64,000 nt of DNA. Origin: Paracoccus indicus (GTDB lineage: Bacteria > Pseudomonadota > Alphaproteobacteria > Rhodobacterales > Rhodobacteraceae). How positions within the stretch are numbered: position 1 is the first letter of the stretch; the number at the start of each line of letters is the position of its first letter. The notes below the pieces were generated by a model. The model was given only the letters and a program-made list of their open reading frames with translations, was not told where the DNA came from and did not search any database. The stretch spans positions 248,001-312,000 of the forward strand of contig NZ_PYWA01000006.1 of assembly GCF_003056335.1 (NCBI RefSeq), given 5' to 3'. Below, one piece after another: positions 1 through 8,063 of this stretch. The translations under genes and the position numbers were made by a program.

Positions 1-25
1 CGCGGTGCCTTTGCAGGGCGTTCAT
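1..25 (-). CDS. Start of next terminal-oxidase gene (cut by window edge)
   Basis: An ATG on the minus strand at 25-23 overlaps the TGA stop of the subunit II gene in an ATGA arrangement. Eight codons are visible before the window ends (MNALQRHR). In oxidase operons the gene after subunit II usually encodes subunit I, so a catalytic subunit is the likely product; that is inferred from position only. Confidence 0.4.
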
Positions 26-678
26 GGCGCCTCCCCTTGCAGAAATGCCTGCCATCCGGCGGGATCATGGGCGATGACGGTGAAGCCGTGGCCGCGGTAT
101 CCGGGGCCGTTGTATTCCGCGCCCAGCCCCGCATATTCGCCGGGGGATGCGGCCTCGATCCGCAGGGTGTTCACATGGCCCGGCACGGCGTCCAGCTTGC
201 CCGCCAGGCGCGGCACCCAGAAGGCGTGGATCACGTCGGCCGAGGTGATCGCCACATCCACGGGCCGCGCCGCGGGGATGTGCAGCACGTCATCGGTGAT
301 GCGCCCCGGCAGGTCGGCATAGCCGAAGCGCCAGGCGTATTGCCGCGCCTCGGCGGTCACCGAGACCACCTCCGGTCCCTGATGCGGCAGCAACTTTTCG
401 CCGATGATCAGCCCATAGGCCAGCAGAGCCGCCAGCACCGTCATCGGAAAGGCCAGCCCCAGCCCGATGACGAAGCGGCGTTCGGATACTGCACCCTCGG
501 GGCGGCGCCACGCCCAAAGAACCAGCATCGCAACCAGTGTCGTGATGACCACCGACCCCGCCAGCAGCACCCACCACAATTGCGCGATGACCGCCGCCGC
601 CGGTCCCGCCGGGTGGACGGTGGACAGAGTTTCGTCGCAACCTGTCAGCAGAACCGGTGTTAGAATGACAGCAGACAT
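22..678 (-). CDS. Heme-copper oxidase subunit II, quinol-oxidase-like (no CuA ligands)
   Basis: A 218-residue membrane-anchored protein. The N-terminus has a lipoprotein-type signal (LLTGC, Cys14), followed by two hydrophobic helices at about 28-52 and 66-90 and a periplasmic cupredoxin domain (RQYAWRFGYADLPG, then VIHAFWVPRLAGKLDAVPG). Cytochrome c oxidases carry a CuA site with two Cys, His and Met near the C-terminus. Here that stretch reads GLGAEYNGPGYRGHGF and has no Cys, resembling the corresponding part of CyoA-type quinol oxidase subunits. I infer electron delivery from quinol rather than cytochrome c. The start at 678 gives the lipobox signal peptide. It overlaps the next gene by ATGA and lies back to back with a DUF2231 gene. 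Confidence 0.85.
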   Translation of the reverse strand: MSAVILTPVLLTGCDETLSTVHPAGPAAAVIAQLWWVLLAGSVVITTLVAMLVLWAWRRPEGAVSERRFVIGLGLAFPMTVLAALLAYGLIIGEKLLPHQGPEVVSVTAEARQYAWRFGYADLPGRITDDVLHIPAARPVDVAITSADVIHAFWVPRLAGKLDAVPGHVNTLRIEAASPGEYAGLGAEYNGPGYRGHGFTVIAHDPAGWQAFLQGEAP

Positions 679-696
679 CCGCAGCAGGGGGCGTGC

Positions 697-1215
697 ATGA
701 AGCCGAAGATGGTCCAGAAGAACACCAAGGGTCTGGTCGATCCGATCACTAGGCATCCGGGCTATGACAGCACCGAAACCATCGTCGGGTTCTGGGGACA
801 CCCGCTGCATGCGATGACGGTGGCCTTTCCCGTGGCGCTGACCTTCTGCGCCTTCGGGGCGGATATGCTGTATTTCTGGTCGGGCGAGCTGTTCTGGGCC
901 CGTGCCGCCATCTGGGCGGCGGGGACGGCGTTCCTCTTCGGGTTGGCGGCGGGGGCCACCGGCACGGCGGAATTGCTGCTGGTGTCGGGCATCCGCATCC
1001 GTGCGGCCGCCTGGACGCATTTCGTCATCGCGGTGATGCTGCTGTCGATCCTTGGGGCGAACTGGGGATACCGGCTGACCACGGGATACGAACAGGCCGT
1101 GCTGCCCTATGGCATCCTGCTGTCCGGCTTTGCCACGGTGGTGGTCATGTTCACCGGCTGGCACGGGGGGAAACTGGTCTTTGATCATCATCTGGGCACG
1201 TCGAAGGGCAATTGA
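697..1215 (+). CDS. DUF2231 family membrane protein
   Basis: A 172-residue protein with four hydrophobic segments. The motif FWGHPLHAMTVAFPVAL near residues 32-48 is typical of DUF2231 proteins, where the conserved His-Pro and later His residues (WTHFVIA) suggest a heme- or metal-binding membrane role. No enzymatic activity is established for the family. It is divergent from the oxidase subunit II gene, with 18 bp between starts, and an AGGGGG purine run precedes the ATG. Its last 28 bp overlap the 3' end of the convergent CopD-like gene. Position inside the oxidase cluster suggests a role in respiratory complex assembly or quinone-linked redox chemistry, but this is inference. Confidence 0.8.
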   Translation: MKPKMVQKNTKGLVDPITRHPGYDSTETIVGFWGHPLHAMTVAFPVALTFCAFGADMLYFWSGELFWARAAIWAAGTAFLFGLAAGATGTAELLLVSGIRIRAAAWTHFVIAVMLLSILGANWGYRLTTGYEQAVLPYGILLSGFATVVVMFTGWHGGKLVFDHHLGTSKGN

Positions 1216-1694
1216 TGGCCAAGCGGCTGATGCAGCCAGTGCGGCAAGGGGATTTCCTCCAGATCGGGCTTGGCCAGCACCAGCATCAGCACGCAGGTCA
1301 CCGGCACCGTCAGCAAGACCAGGGGCAGCGTCGCGCGGGGCACCCGGTGGACGCCCTTCCGCTCGGCCACCTCGACCAGGACATAGCCGATCCAAGCGTG
1401 GAACCCGACCATCGCGGCCACGAAGACCAGCTTGGCGAACAGCCATGTGAAGAACACCCCGCGCAGAAAGATCAGCCCGGTCCCGGACGCGATGGCGATG
1501 ACCGCCGCAGGTGTGATCACGAAGGCATAGGCGTAATGCGTCGCCCGCCGGATGCGCGTGTAATCGGCCTGCCCGATGGCCGGATCGTGCCGCGCCAGCA
1601 TCAGCGGCAGCGCGAACAACCCCGCGCACCAGATGATCAGCATTGCGATATGCAGGGACTTCAGGTGCGGGACGATCGCTTGCAGGTCGTTCAT
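1188..1694 (-). CDS. CopD/HemJ-like integral membrane protein
   Basis: A 168-residue protein with four predicted membrane helices. The conserved His in LKSLHIAMLIIWCAG, the pair RRATHYAYAF, and FHAWIGYVL are the kind of histidines seen in the HemJ (UPF0093)/CopD superfamily, which binds heme or copper in the membrane. HemJ proper is a protoporphyrinogen oxidase; the family alone does not distinguish this from a heme/copper handling helper. It is the downstream partner of ctaG, whose stop overlaps this start by four bases, so the two are translationally coupled. Location among oxidase genes favours a role in cofactor delivery. Confidence 0.7.
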   Translation of the reverse strand: MNDLQAIVPHLKSLHIAMLIIWCAGLFALPLMLARHDPAIGQADYTRIRRATHYAYAFVITPAAVIAIASGTGLIFLRGVFFTWLFAKLVFVAAMVGFHAWIGYVLVEVAERKGVHRVPRATLPLVLLTVPVTCVLMLVLAKPDLEEIPLPHWLHQPLGHQLPFDVPR

Positions 1695-2392
1695 GCGCGT
1701 TCCGCCATCTGCCAGCCGCGCCGCGCCTGCAGCGCGATCATCGCGGCATAGGGGACCATCGCGGGCACCCACATGATCAGCCCGCCCAACTGCTGATCGG
1801 CCAATGGGGTCAGGCCCCAAGCCAACGGGGCCATTGCGTGGGCGGCATAGAGCGGCGCAGGTGCGAAGGTCAGGATCGCCCCCAGCATCCCCATCTGGAT
1901 CAGTCCCGCCAGCGACCACAGCATCGCCTGCGCCGAGGTCCGCTGCGACAGGACGGCACTCCAGAACAGCACTGCCGATCCCAGCAGGCTGATCTGCATG
2001 ATCCAATAGACGGCGATGTCGGACAGTGCCAGGTCATAGGCCTGCGGCAGGTGCCACAGCCACAGGATCGCGGTCGAGAGGGCGAAATGCAGCCCCGGCT
2101 GTCCACCCCGCCGCGGCATGCCCACCGCCAGCAGCGGCGCCGCCACCGCGACCAGCAGCACGTGATGCACCACGCGCGCGGAAAACAGCCCCGCCGCCAT
2201 GGCGCAAAGCGGCGAGACGAAGGCCACCACCAGTGCCAGCATCGCAAGCGAACCCATCGGACGCCGCCCGACCATCAGCCACATCAGCATCAGGCCCGTC
2301 AGCAGAACCGGATCAAGGTTCCACGCGGACCAGACCGAAGCCGGCAGCGGCGCCACCCCGCAATAAGTGCCGGGAAGGATCGTGACGGTCAT
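1691..2392 (-). CDS. ctaG: Cytochrome oxidase assembly protein, caa3-type CtaG
   Basis: A 233-residue polytopic protein with about seven hydrophobic segments. It matches the caa3-type CtaG family, which helps insert copper during oxidase biogenesis and is unrelated to the soluble Cox11-like CtaG. Recognisable features are VVHHVLLVAVAAPLLAVG, ILWLWHLPQAYDLAL and a His-rich cytoplasmic edge. The start at 2392 is chosen because AAGGAGG sits about five bases upstream; an in-frame ATG further upstream has no comparable site. It is the first gene of the minus-strand run ctaG-copD-like. A divergent or leftward promoter must lie in the gene-free stretch to its right. Confidence 0.85.
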   Translation of the reverse strand: MTVTILPGTYCGVAPLPASVWSAWNLDPVLLTGLMLMWLMVGRRPMGSLAMLALVVAFVSPLCAMAAGLFSARVVHHVLLVAVAAPLLAVGMPRRGGQPGLHFALSTAILWLWHLPQAYDLALSDIAVYWIMQISLLGSAVLFWSAVLSQRTSAQAMLWSLAGLIQMGMLGAILTFAPAPLYAAHAMAPLAWGLTPLADQQLGGLIMWVPAMVPYAAMIALQARRGWQMAERA

Positions 2393-2931
2393 GAAGCCTC
2401 CTTGCCTGCTAGCTGCGGACCACGTCCGATGCCGCACCCCCTGTGCGACCGAGGATGCCGACTTACCGGCGGAGGATCAACCGGGGCCATCACCGTTGTC
2501 GGACCATGCATAGCCTTCGCCGCGCAAGGTCCACCGATCCGGACCGCAACATGCCTTGGAACCAAGGGCAACAGCCTTCAAACACAGCCAACCTGTCCTA
2601 CGAATTCCGGCAGGGATTGCGACAGCCATCGGACACAAGCAACCGTCGGGCGTTGCACAGTGCCCCCAGTCCCGATGCGCGTGTCATCGTCGCCGAACTT
2701 TCAAAGAATACGACCGCGCAGTTCAGGATCGGGCCGGTGGGGCATAGTCGATTCAGGATGTGCCTGAACGTTCATCCTTTCATGACCCCGCAGGGGAACC
2801 CCCGGGGCGGTGGTCCGTTGGCACAGGAACGCGTGACGGGATGGGTTCGTCCCCTCGCGCGGCATGACGCCATCAACGCGGGTCCATCGGCCCGTCCCTT
2901 GAAAACGGAAGATGACACGCACGTGGAGAAG
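2393..2931. other. Gene-free stretch between ctaG and DUF1206 gene
   Basis: About 540 bp. An open frame runs through much of it in phase with the DUF1206 gene, but the translated sequence is of low-complexity character with no recognisable domain. Promoters for both divergent genes are expected here; I see no convincing -35/-10 pair and no RNA gene. Confidence 0.4.
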
Positions 2932-3774
2932 ATGACCAAGGACAAGCTGGGCTGGGCGATACCGCTGATGCGGTTGGGATACTTCGGCAAGGGGATGGTC
3001 TATCTGGCCGTCGCGGGGATCTCGCTCTATTCGATCTGGCGGGGCGGGCAGGCCAAGGATACCTCATCGGCGCTTGGATGGCTGGAGAATACCTGGGGCG
3101 GCGGGGTGGCCTTGTTCGTCATCGTGTTGGGGATGTTCGCCTATGCCCTGTGGCGGTTCTTCGACGCAGGCTTCGACCTCGAGGATTACGGGTCCGAAGC
3201 CAAGGGCATCGTCGCGCGCATCGGCATGGTCGTGACGGGGGCGATCCACATGGGTGTGGGGATCGTCGCGTTTTCGTTGCTGTTCGGCAGTGGCGGCAGG
3301 GATGGCGGACAGGGTTCGGGCATTCCGCGCTATGTCGGACAGGTCATGGAATGGCCGGGCGGGCGCTGGATCATCGGCCTCGTCGCTTTGGCGATCATCG
3401 GGGCGGGCATCCACTACATGAAGCAGGGCTGGACCAACGAATACCGCAAGCACCTGCGCGCCAACCACGTCACCACCCGCTGGAACCCCGTCCTGAAAGC
3501 CGGGCTGATCGCCCATGGCATCGTCGTGGGTGTCGTGGGGTTGCTGTTCCTTTTCGCAGCCTGGCGCGCCAACCCGCAAGAGGCCGGCGGCACGGGCGAG
3601 GCGTTCTCATGGCTGTCGGGTCAGATCTATGGCCAGATCCTGGTGACCGGCATCTGCCTTGGGCTGGTCGGCTTTGCGATCTTCTGTTTCGTCAATGCCG
3701 CCTATCGCATCGTTCCCAAGCTGTCGGGTCCCGACATCCGCAGCCTTGCCGCCAGCCTCGGCGGATCGTCCTGA
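2932..3774 (+). CDS. DUF1206 family membrane protein
   Basis: A 280-residue protein built from three repeats of two helices, the layout of DUF1206: each unit has a Gly-rich helix (MRLGYFGKGMVYLAVAG; RIGMVVTGAIHMGVGIVAF; KAGLIAHGIVVGVVGLLFL) followed by a loop with conserved charged residues. Function is unknown for the family. The start at ATG 2932 gives the usual family length; a GTG at 2923 is an alternative, and the long open extension upstream looks non-coding. It converges with bigR, with four bases between stops, so the two genes probably share a termination region. No operon partner is evident. Confidence 0.75.
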   Translation: MTKDKLGWAIPLMRLGYFGKGMVYLAVAGISLYSIWRGGQAKDTSSALGWLENTWGGGVALFVIVLGMFAYALWRFFDAGFDLEDYGSEAKGIVARIGMVVTGAIHMGVGIVAFSLLFGSGGRDGGQGSGIPRYVGQVMEWPGGRWIIGLVALAIIGAGIHYMKQGWTNEYRKHLRANHVTTRWNPVLKAGLIAHGIVVGVVGLLFLFAAWRANPQEAGGTGEAFSWLSGQIYGQILVTGICLGLVGFAIFCFVNAAYRIVPKLSGPDIRSLAASLGGSS

Positions 3775-3778
3775 CGGA

Positions 3779-4093
3779 TCAGGCGTCCTTGCAAAACGCC
3801 TCGTAGAGGGCGGCCATTAGCACGTCCAGATCGCGATCCACGATCCGATAGTGGATGGACTGCCCCTCGCGACGGGTGTCGAGCATGCCCGCCTCGCGCA
3901 GCTTGGCAAGATGCTGGCTGAGCGCGGATTGGCTGAGCCCTACCGCCTGCTGCAGGGCACCGACCGTCCGTTCCCCCTTGGCCAGTTCGCACAGGATCAG
4001 CAGACGCTTGGCATTTGCGACCAAGGCCAGACGCGCCGCGACGTGGTCGGCGCGTTCCCGCAGAACCTGCGGCACCTGATATTCCATTCCCAT
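3779..4093 (-). CDS. bigR: ArsR-family persulfide-sensing repressor BigR
   Basis: A 104-residue winged-helix repressor. The helix-turn-helix is TVGALQQAVGLSQSALSQHLAKLREAGML. The two cysteines that form the sulfide/persulfide-responsive bridge in BigR/SqrR proteins are present: Cys35 (LLILCEL) and Cys101 (YEAFCKDA). Metal-site residues of ArsR/SmtB metal sensors are not evident. By family it represses its own promoter and the divergent sulfur operon until reactive sulfur species oxidise the cysteines. The start at 4093 has AAGG eight bases upstream; an in-frame ATG at 4123 would place the start inside the operator and is less likely. It is divergent from pmpA-pmpB-pdo, the classic bigR operon content. 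Confidence 0.88.
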   Translation of the reverse strand: MGMEYQVPQVLRERADHVAARLALVANAKRLLILCELAKGERTVGALQQAVGLSQSALSQHLAKLREAGMLDTRREGQSIHYRIVDRDLDVLMAALYEAFCKDA

Positions 4094-4103
4094 TATATTA
4101 GCC

Positions 4104-4132
4104 TTGACTGAATTAGTTACCATTAATATATT
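4104..4132 (+). promoter_or_regulatory. BigR-controlled promoter with AT-rich operator
   Basis: TTGACT (4104-4109) and TATATT (4127-4132) are 17 bp apart, a near-consensus promoter facing pmpA. The spacer holds an imperfect palindrome ATTAGTTACCATTAAT (4112-4127), which fits an ArsR/BigR operator that would block polymerase. It is unusually AT-rich for this DNA. Confidence 0.7.
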
Positions 4133-4189
4133 CCGCCCGACATGTTCCGGCAAGGCCACCTTGCGAACATCAACAGGACGGAGCCTCGC

Positions 4190-4648
4190 ATGCAGTTCGC
4201 GACACAGACCACATTCACACCATGGACCTCGCTTGGCGGCGGCGTGCTGATCGGGATCAGTGCCGTCATGGTGATGGCGCTTTTCGGCCGTATCGCGGGC
4301 ATCGCCGGGATCTCTCAGGGGGCCTTGGGCGGAATCCTGCCGTGGCCTGCGGCCGCGAGGGACCGTGACTGGCGGTGGGCCTTTCTGCTGGGCCTGATCG
4401 CGGCGCCTTTGGTCGTGTTGTCCCTGGGGGGCGCGGTCGCGCAAAGCGTTCCGGACAATATGCCCCTCATGGCGCTTGCGGGGCTTCTGGTGGGCGTCGG
4501 GACGGCCCTTGGGTCGGGGTGCACTTCGGGGCATGGTGTCTGCGGACTTGCGCGCCTGTCTGGACGATCACTGGCCGCCGTGGCGACCTTCATGGCGGCA
4601 GGCGTCGTCACCGTCTTCGTGATCCGTCATCTCCTGGGGGGTATGTGA
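4190..4648 (+). CDS. pmpA: YeeE/YedE-type sulfur transporter subunit PmpA
   Basis: A 152-residue membrane protein with four hydrophobic helices, one half of a YeeE/YedE-like channel. The signature GSGCTSGHGVCG places Cys111 and Cys118 in a membrane loop; in the YeeE family such cysteines relay thiosulfate or other sulfur species through the pore. GGAG lies six bases before the ATG at 4190, which is preferred over an upstream in-frame ATG at 4142 that would lie next to the promoter's expected start site. Its stop overlaps the start of pmpB (TGATG). By analogy with bigR operons, the pair is thought to move sulfur compounds such as sulfite; direction is not proven. Confidence 0.85.
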   Translation: MQFATQTTFTPWTSLGGGVLIGISAVMVMALFGRIAGIAGISQGALGGILPWPAAARDRDWRWAFLLGLIAAPLVVLSLGGAVAQSVPDNMPLMALAGLLVGVGTALGSGCTSGHGVCGLARLSGRSLAAVATFMAAGVVTVFVIRHLLGGM

Positions 4649-5088
4649 TGCGCATGATCTGGGGCTTTCTGTCGGGGCTGGTCTTCGGTCTCGGGCTGGT
4701 GATTTCGGGCATGTCCGATCCGGCCAAGGTTCTGAACTTCCTTGACGTAGCGGGCAGCTGGGACCCCAGCCTTGCCTTCGTGATGGGGGGTGCGACCGTC
4801 ACGACCTATCTGGGATACCGCCTGGCGTGGAGGCGTCCCGCACCTGCGCTTGGGACATCCTTCGACATTCCCACCAACCGCAGCATCGACCGGCCCCTTC
4901 TGACCGGCGCGGCACTGTTCGGAATGGGATGGGGCATCGGCGGCTTCTGCCCCGGCCCCGCCTTCACCGCGCTTCCGCTGCTGGCGCCCGGCACATTGGT
5001 CTTCCTGCCTGCCATGCTGGCGGGACTGTGGATCGGCGCCCGGATCAAGGCCCGCGGTTTCCCCGTGCTGAAAGGAGCATCGGCATGA
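4648..5088 (+). CDS. pmpB: YeeE/YedE-type sulfur transporter subunit PmpB
   Basis: A 146-residue membrane protein, the second half of the split YeeE/YedE transporter. It opens with the family motif GFLSGLVFGLGLVISGMSDP and carries Cys101 in GGFCPGPAF, equivalent to the pore cysteine of YeeE. About four membrane helices are visible. It is coupled to pmpA by a TGATG overlap and to the persulfide dioxygenase by ATGA, so the three are one transcription unit. Its joint role is transport of a product or substrate of persulfide oxidation across the inner membrane. Confidence 0.85.
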   Translation: MRMIWGFLSGLVFGLGLVISGMSDPAKVLNFLDVAGSWDPSLAFVMGGATVTTYLGYRLAWRRPAPALGTSFDIPTNRSIDRPLLTGAALFGMGWGIGGFCPGPAFTALPLLAPGTLVFLPAMLAGLWIGARIKARGFPVLKGASA

Positions 5089-6020
5089 GCCCCTCGAAAC
5101 TGGATGAACCCGTCGTCCGTCATTCACCCTCGACCGGCGTGGGCAGCCCCGATGTCTGGGGCATCTATGAACCCGACACCGGCTCGATCCAATACATCTG
5201 CGCCGATCCTGCCACCAAGAAGGCCGCGCTGATCGACGTGGTCTGGAACCTTGATCCGCGCAATCAGCGGTTTTCCACCCGCAGCATGGACCAGGTGCTG
5301 GACTTGGTCGAACAGAACTTCCTCAGCGTCGAATGGGTGCTGGACACTCATCCCCATGCCGATCACGTCATGGCATCGGCGCAGTTGCGCCAGCGGACCG
5401 GCGCCCCCAATGCCATCGGCGCCATGGTGCCCCAGATCGCGCAGATCTGGGCGGATCTCTATCACTTGCCGGACGCCTTCGATCCGCCGCGCGACTTCGA
5501 CCATCTGTTCGCGGATCAGGAAACCTCTCACATCGGCGATCTGTCGGTCCGCGTGATGCTGTCGCCGGGGCATACACTTGGGTCGGTCACCTATGTCTGC
5601 GGCGATGCGGCTTTCACCCATGACACGCTGATGCAGCCCGACGTCGGCACATCGCGCGCCGATTTCCCGGGGGGTGACAGCGGTCAACTCTGGGACTCGA
5701 TCCAAGCAATTCTGGCGCTGCCCGACCAGACGCGGCTGTTCGTCGGCCACGATTACGGCACCGAGACCCGCAAGGAACCCGAGTGGGAGGCGACCGTCGC
5801 CCAGCATCGCGCCGACAACCGCCATGTCCGTGACGGCACCCTGCGCGAGGATTGGATCGCGATCCGCGATGCGCGGGACGCGACGCTGCCCCTGCCGGAC
5901 CGGATCCTCTCGGCATTGCAGATCAACCTTCGTGGCGGTCGATTGCCTGCCCCCGAAGCGGATGGCCACAGTTATCTGAAGATCCCGGTCAATCGCTTCC
6001 CGGCTGTCGGCAAGGCGTGA
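5085..6020 (+). CDS. blh: Persulfide dioxygenase, metallo-beta-lactamase fold (Blh/ETHE1-like)
   Basis: A 311-residue cytoplasmic enzyme. The metal-binding signature THPHADH (88-94) and later ligands in SPGHTLGS and LFVGHDYG define a mononuclear iron ETHE1-type dioxygenase, which oxidises glutathione persulfide to sulfite and glutathione. The substrate-pocket motif ETRKEPEWEAT is also typical of the Blh/PDO branch. The DUF442 domain that precedes the dioxygenase in some Blh proteins is absent here; a DUF442 domain is instead fused to the sulfide:quinone reductase at 62.2-63.9 kb. AAAGGAG precedes the ATG and the start overlaps pmpB by ATGA. Regulated by BigR. Confidence 0.88.
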   Translation: MSPSKLDEPVVRHSPSTGVGSPDVWGIYEPDTGSIQYICADPATKKAALIDVVWNLDPRNQRFSTRSMDQVLDLVEQNFLSVEWVLDTHPHADHVMASAQLRQRTGAPNAIGAMVPQIAQIWADLYHLPDAFDPPRDFDHLFADQETSHIGDLSVRVMLSPGHTLGSVTYVCGDAAFTHDTLMQPDVGTSRADFPGGDSGQLWDSIQAILALPDQTRLFVGHDYGTETRKEPEWEATVAQHRADNRHVRDGTLREDWIAIRDARDATLPLPDRILSALQINLRGGRLPAPEADGHSYLKIPVNRFPAVGKA

Positions 6021-6050
6021 TTGCGAGGCGGAAGATGCGGCCCCTGTTGG

Positions 6051-6452
6051 TCAGGCGCCGCCGACCAATGTCATTTCGGGCAGCTTGCCTGCCTTGATGT
6101 CGAATGTGGCAGTATGGGCGCATCCTGCCCCCTGCCCCGCCAGCGCGATCATCTGGTCGGCAAAGCCCGGTCCGCCACGGCGATAGCGTTCGGCAGCCTG
6201 GGCGACGCGGTCTGCCGCCTCCAGCGTCAGCTCGCGCGCCTCGAGCAGGCCGTCAAGCGCTTGGCAGATGTCCTCGCGGCCCAGGCCATAGGCGCGCTCC
6301 AGCACCCAAACGATCTCGACCAGAACCTCGCGGCAGATGAAGCCGGGTGCGTCCTCGGACAGCGCGGCGATCAGATCGGCCGCCGCCCTGCCCTGCGCGG
6401 GATCATCCTGCATCAGGAAGCGGATCACGACATTCGTATCAAGCCCCGTCAC
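6051..6452 (-). CDS. vapC: PIN-domain ribonuclease toxin (VapC-like)
   Basis: A 133-residue PIN-domain protein. Acidic residues expected for metal-dependent RNA cleavage are visible: Asp5 in TGLDTNV, the Glu in LVEIVWVLERAYG, and Asp in GFADQMIAL. The best start is GTG at 6452, overlapping the antitoxin stop by four bases; an ATG-initiated protein would lose the N-terminal catalytic Asp. Together with the upstream AbrB-type gene it forms a VapBC-like addiction pair. Its location next to repABC suggests a role in plasmid maintenance. The RNA target cannot be told from sequence. Confidence 0.82.
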   Translation of the reverse strand: MTGLDTNVVIRFLMQDDPAQGRAAADLIAALSEDAPGFICREVLVEIVWVLERAYGLGREDICQALDGLLEARELTLEAADRVAQAAERYRRGGPGFADQMIALAGQGAGCAHTATFDIKAGKLPEMTLVGGA

Positions 6453-6688
6453 TTGCGGCTGGCTCCGCCCGCGATGGCGTCCTCCATATCCTGAAGCGAG
6501 ACCCCCCGGCGCCCCCTGCCCTTCAGCAGACCCGCCAGTTCCATGGCCGGACGGCTGCGCATCAGCCGAACCTCGCCATCGTCCAGCAAGAGATAGCGCA
6601 GACGGTCGCCGGGGCGCAGGTTCAGCGCCGCCCGGATGTCGCGTGGCACGGTGGTCTGACCCCGTGCGGTAATGGTCGATTCCTGCAT
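6449..6688 (-). CDS. vapB: AbrB-fold antitoxin (VapB-like)
   Basis: A 79-residue protein with an N-terminal SpoVT/AbrB swapped-hairpin DNA-binding domain (STITARGQTTVPRDIRAALN, GDRLRYLLLDDG) and a C-terminal tail that should wrap the toxin. It precedes the PIN toxin with a four-base overlap, the usual antitoxin-first order. The start at 6688 matches the normal family beginning; an in-frame ATG at 6748 would add a non-conserved 20-residue extension. The complex probably represses its own promoter in the 6690-6760 region, which contains AT-rich sequence. Confidence 0.82.
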   Translation of the reverse strand: MQESTITARGQTTVPRDIRAALNLRPGDRLRYLLLDDGEVRLMRSRPAMELAGLLKGRGRRGVSLQDMEDAIAGGASRK

Positions 6689-6875
6689 CTGACGTATCCA
6701 ATGCATGTAAGGGCTGTGCATTACATATAGGATCCGCCGCTTACCCATGCAAGAACAGGCGAAATTTCCCTCTCGTTGCGTGAAAGCTGTTGCGGGAATC
6801 GGAAGCTTGCGGATAGTTTACGAAAGAAGATGAATAAGACGCCAGAAAGCGTAACTTTCGGCACCGAGAGGCAGG

Positions 6876-8063
6876 ATGCACAAGCAAACCAGAATAGACC
6901 GGCTTGTCGGGGACCATGCTGCACGGCTGTCCGAACGGCTGCAAGCGCACCGCGAACAGTTGTTCCCGCCGAACGCCCGCAAGGAACTGCGCAAGTTCAC
7001 CTCGGGTGAGGTGGCATCGCTGCTGGGCGTCAAGGACGCCTATCTGCGCAAGCTGCACCTTGAAGGGCGCGGGCCTTCGCCCGAAACGCGCGCGGGGGGG
7101 CGGCGGTATTATTCCCCGGCCGACATTCAGGAATTGCGCGAAACCCTTGAAAAGGGGGCAAAATCTTCGGGAACCTACTTGCCGGGTCGTCGTGGCGATG
7201 ACCATCTTCAGGTCATCGCCGTGATCAATTTCAAGGGCGGTTCAGGCAAGACCACGACCGCCGCGCATCTGGCGCAGAAACTGGCGCTGGACGGGTATCG
7301 CGTGCTGGGGGTCGATCTGGACCCGCAGGCCAGCCTTTCGGCGTTGCACGGCTTCCAGCCGGAATTCGACCTGCTGGACGGCGGCACGCTTTACGATGCG
7401 ATCCGCTATGACGATCCGGTGCCCCTGCGCGATGTGATCCAGAAGACCTATTTCACCAATCTGGACCTGATTCCCGGCAATCTGGATCTGATGGAGTTCG
7501 AACATGATACCCCGCGTGCGCTGGCCGCACGGTCGGGTAATCTTTTCTTCACCAGGATCGGCGACAAGCTGGCCGAAATTGAAGACGATTACGATGTCGT
7601 CGTGATCGACTGCCCCCCTCAGCTGGGATTCCTGACCATGTCCGCGCTGTCGGCTGCGACCGCGATTCTGGTCACGGTCCACCCGCAGATGCTGGACGTG
7701 ATGTCGATGTGCCAGTTCCTGCTGATGACCTCGAACCTCTTGGGCGTGGTCGCCGATGCGGGGGGCGACATGAACTACGACTGGCTGCGATACGTCGTGA
7801 CCCGATACGAACCGGGCGACGGACCGCAGAACCAGATGGTCAGCTTCATGCGGTCGCTGTTCGGCGATCACGTGTTGAACCATCCGGTGCTGAAATCCAC
7901 GGCCATCTCGGATGCGGGGATCACCAAGCAGACCCTCTACGAGGTTGAAAAGAACCAGTTTACCCGCGGCACCTATGAGCGTGCGATGGAAAGCCTGAAC
8001 GCCGTCAACGGCGAAATCGAGGATCTGATCCAGGCGGCCTGGGGCCGCAAGGGAGGTTTGTGA
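6876..8063 (+). CDS. repA: RepA, ParA-type plasmid partition ATPase
   Basis: A 395-residue protein. Residues 40-90 form a MerR-like winged helix (KFTSGEVASLLGVKDAYLRKL), followed by a deviant Walker A box KGGSGKTT (120-127), the A' motif DLDPQASLS and Walker B VVVIDCPPQLGF. This layout is that of RepA of repABC replicons: ATP-driven segregation together with RepB and autorepression of the operon. GAGGCAGG directly precedes the ATG. The stop overlaps the repB start. The operator for RepA autoregulation should lie in the 130 bp upstream. Confidence 0.93.
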   Translation: MHKQTRIDRLVGDHAARLSERLQAHREQLFPPNARKELRKFTSGEVASLLGVKDAYLRKLHLEGRGPSPETRAGGRRYYSPADIQELRETLEKGAKSSGTYLPGRRGDDHLQVIAVINFKGGSGKTTTAAHLAQKLALDGYRVLGVDLDPQASLSALHGFQPEFDLLDGGTLYDAIRYDDPVPLRDVIQKTYFTNLDLIPGNLDLMEFEHDTPRALAARSGNLFFTRIGDKLAEIEDDYDVVVIDCPPQLGFLTMSALSAATAILVTVHPQMLDVMSMCQFLLMTSNLLGVVADAGGDMNYDWLRYVVTRYEPGDGPQNQMVSFMRSLFGDHVLNHPVLKSTAISDAGITKQTLYEVEKNQFTRGTYERAMESLNAVNGEIEDLIQAAWGRKGGL

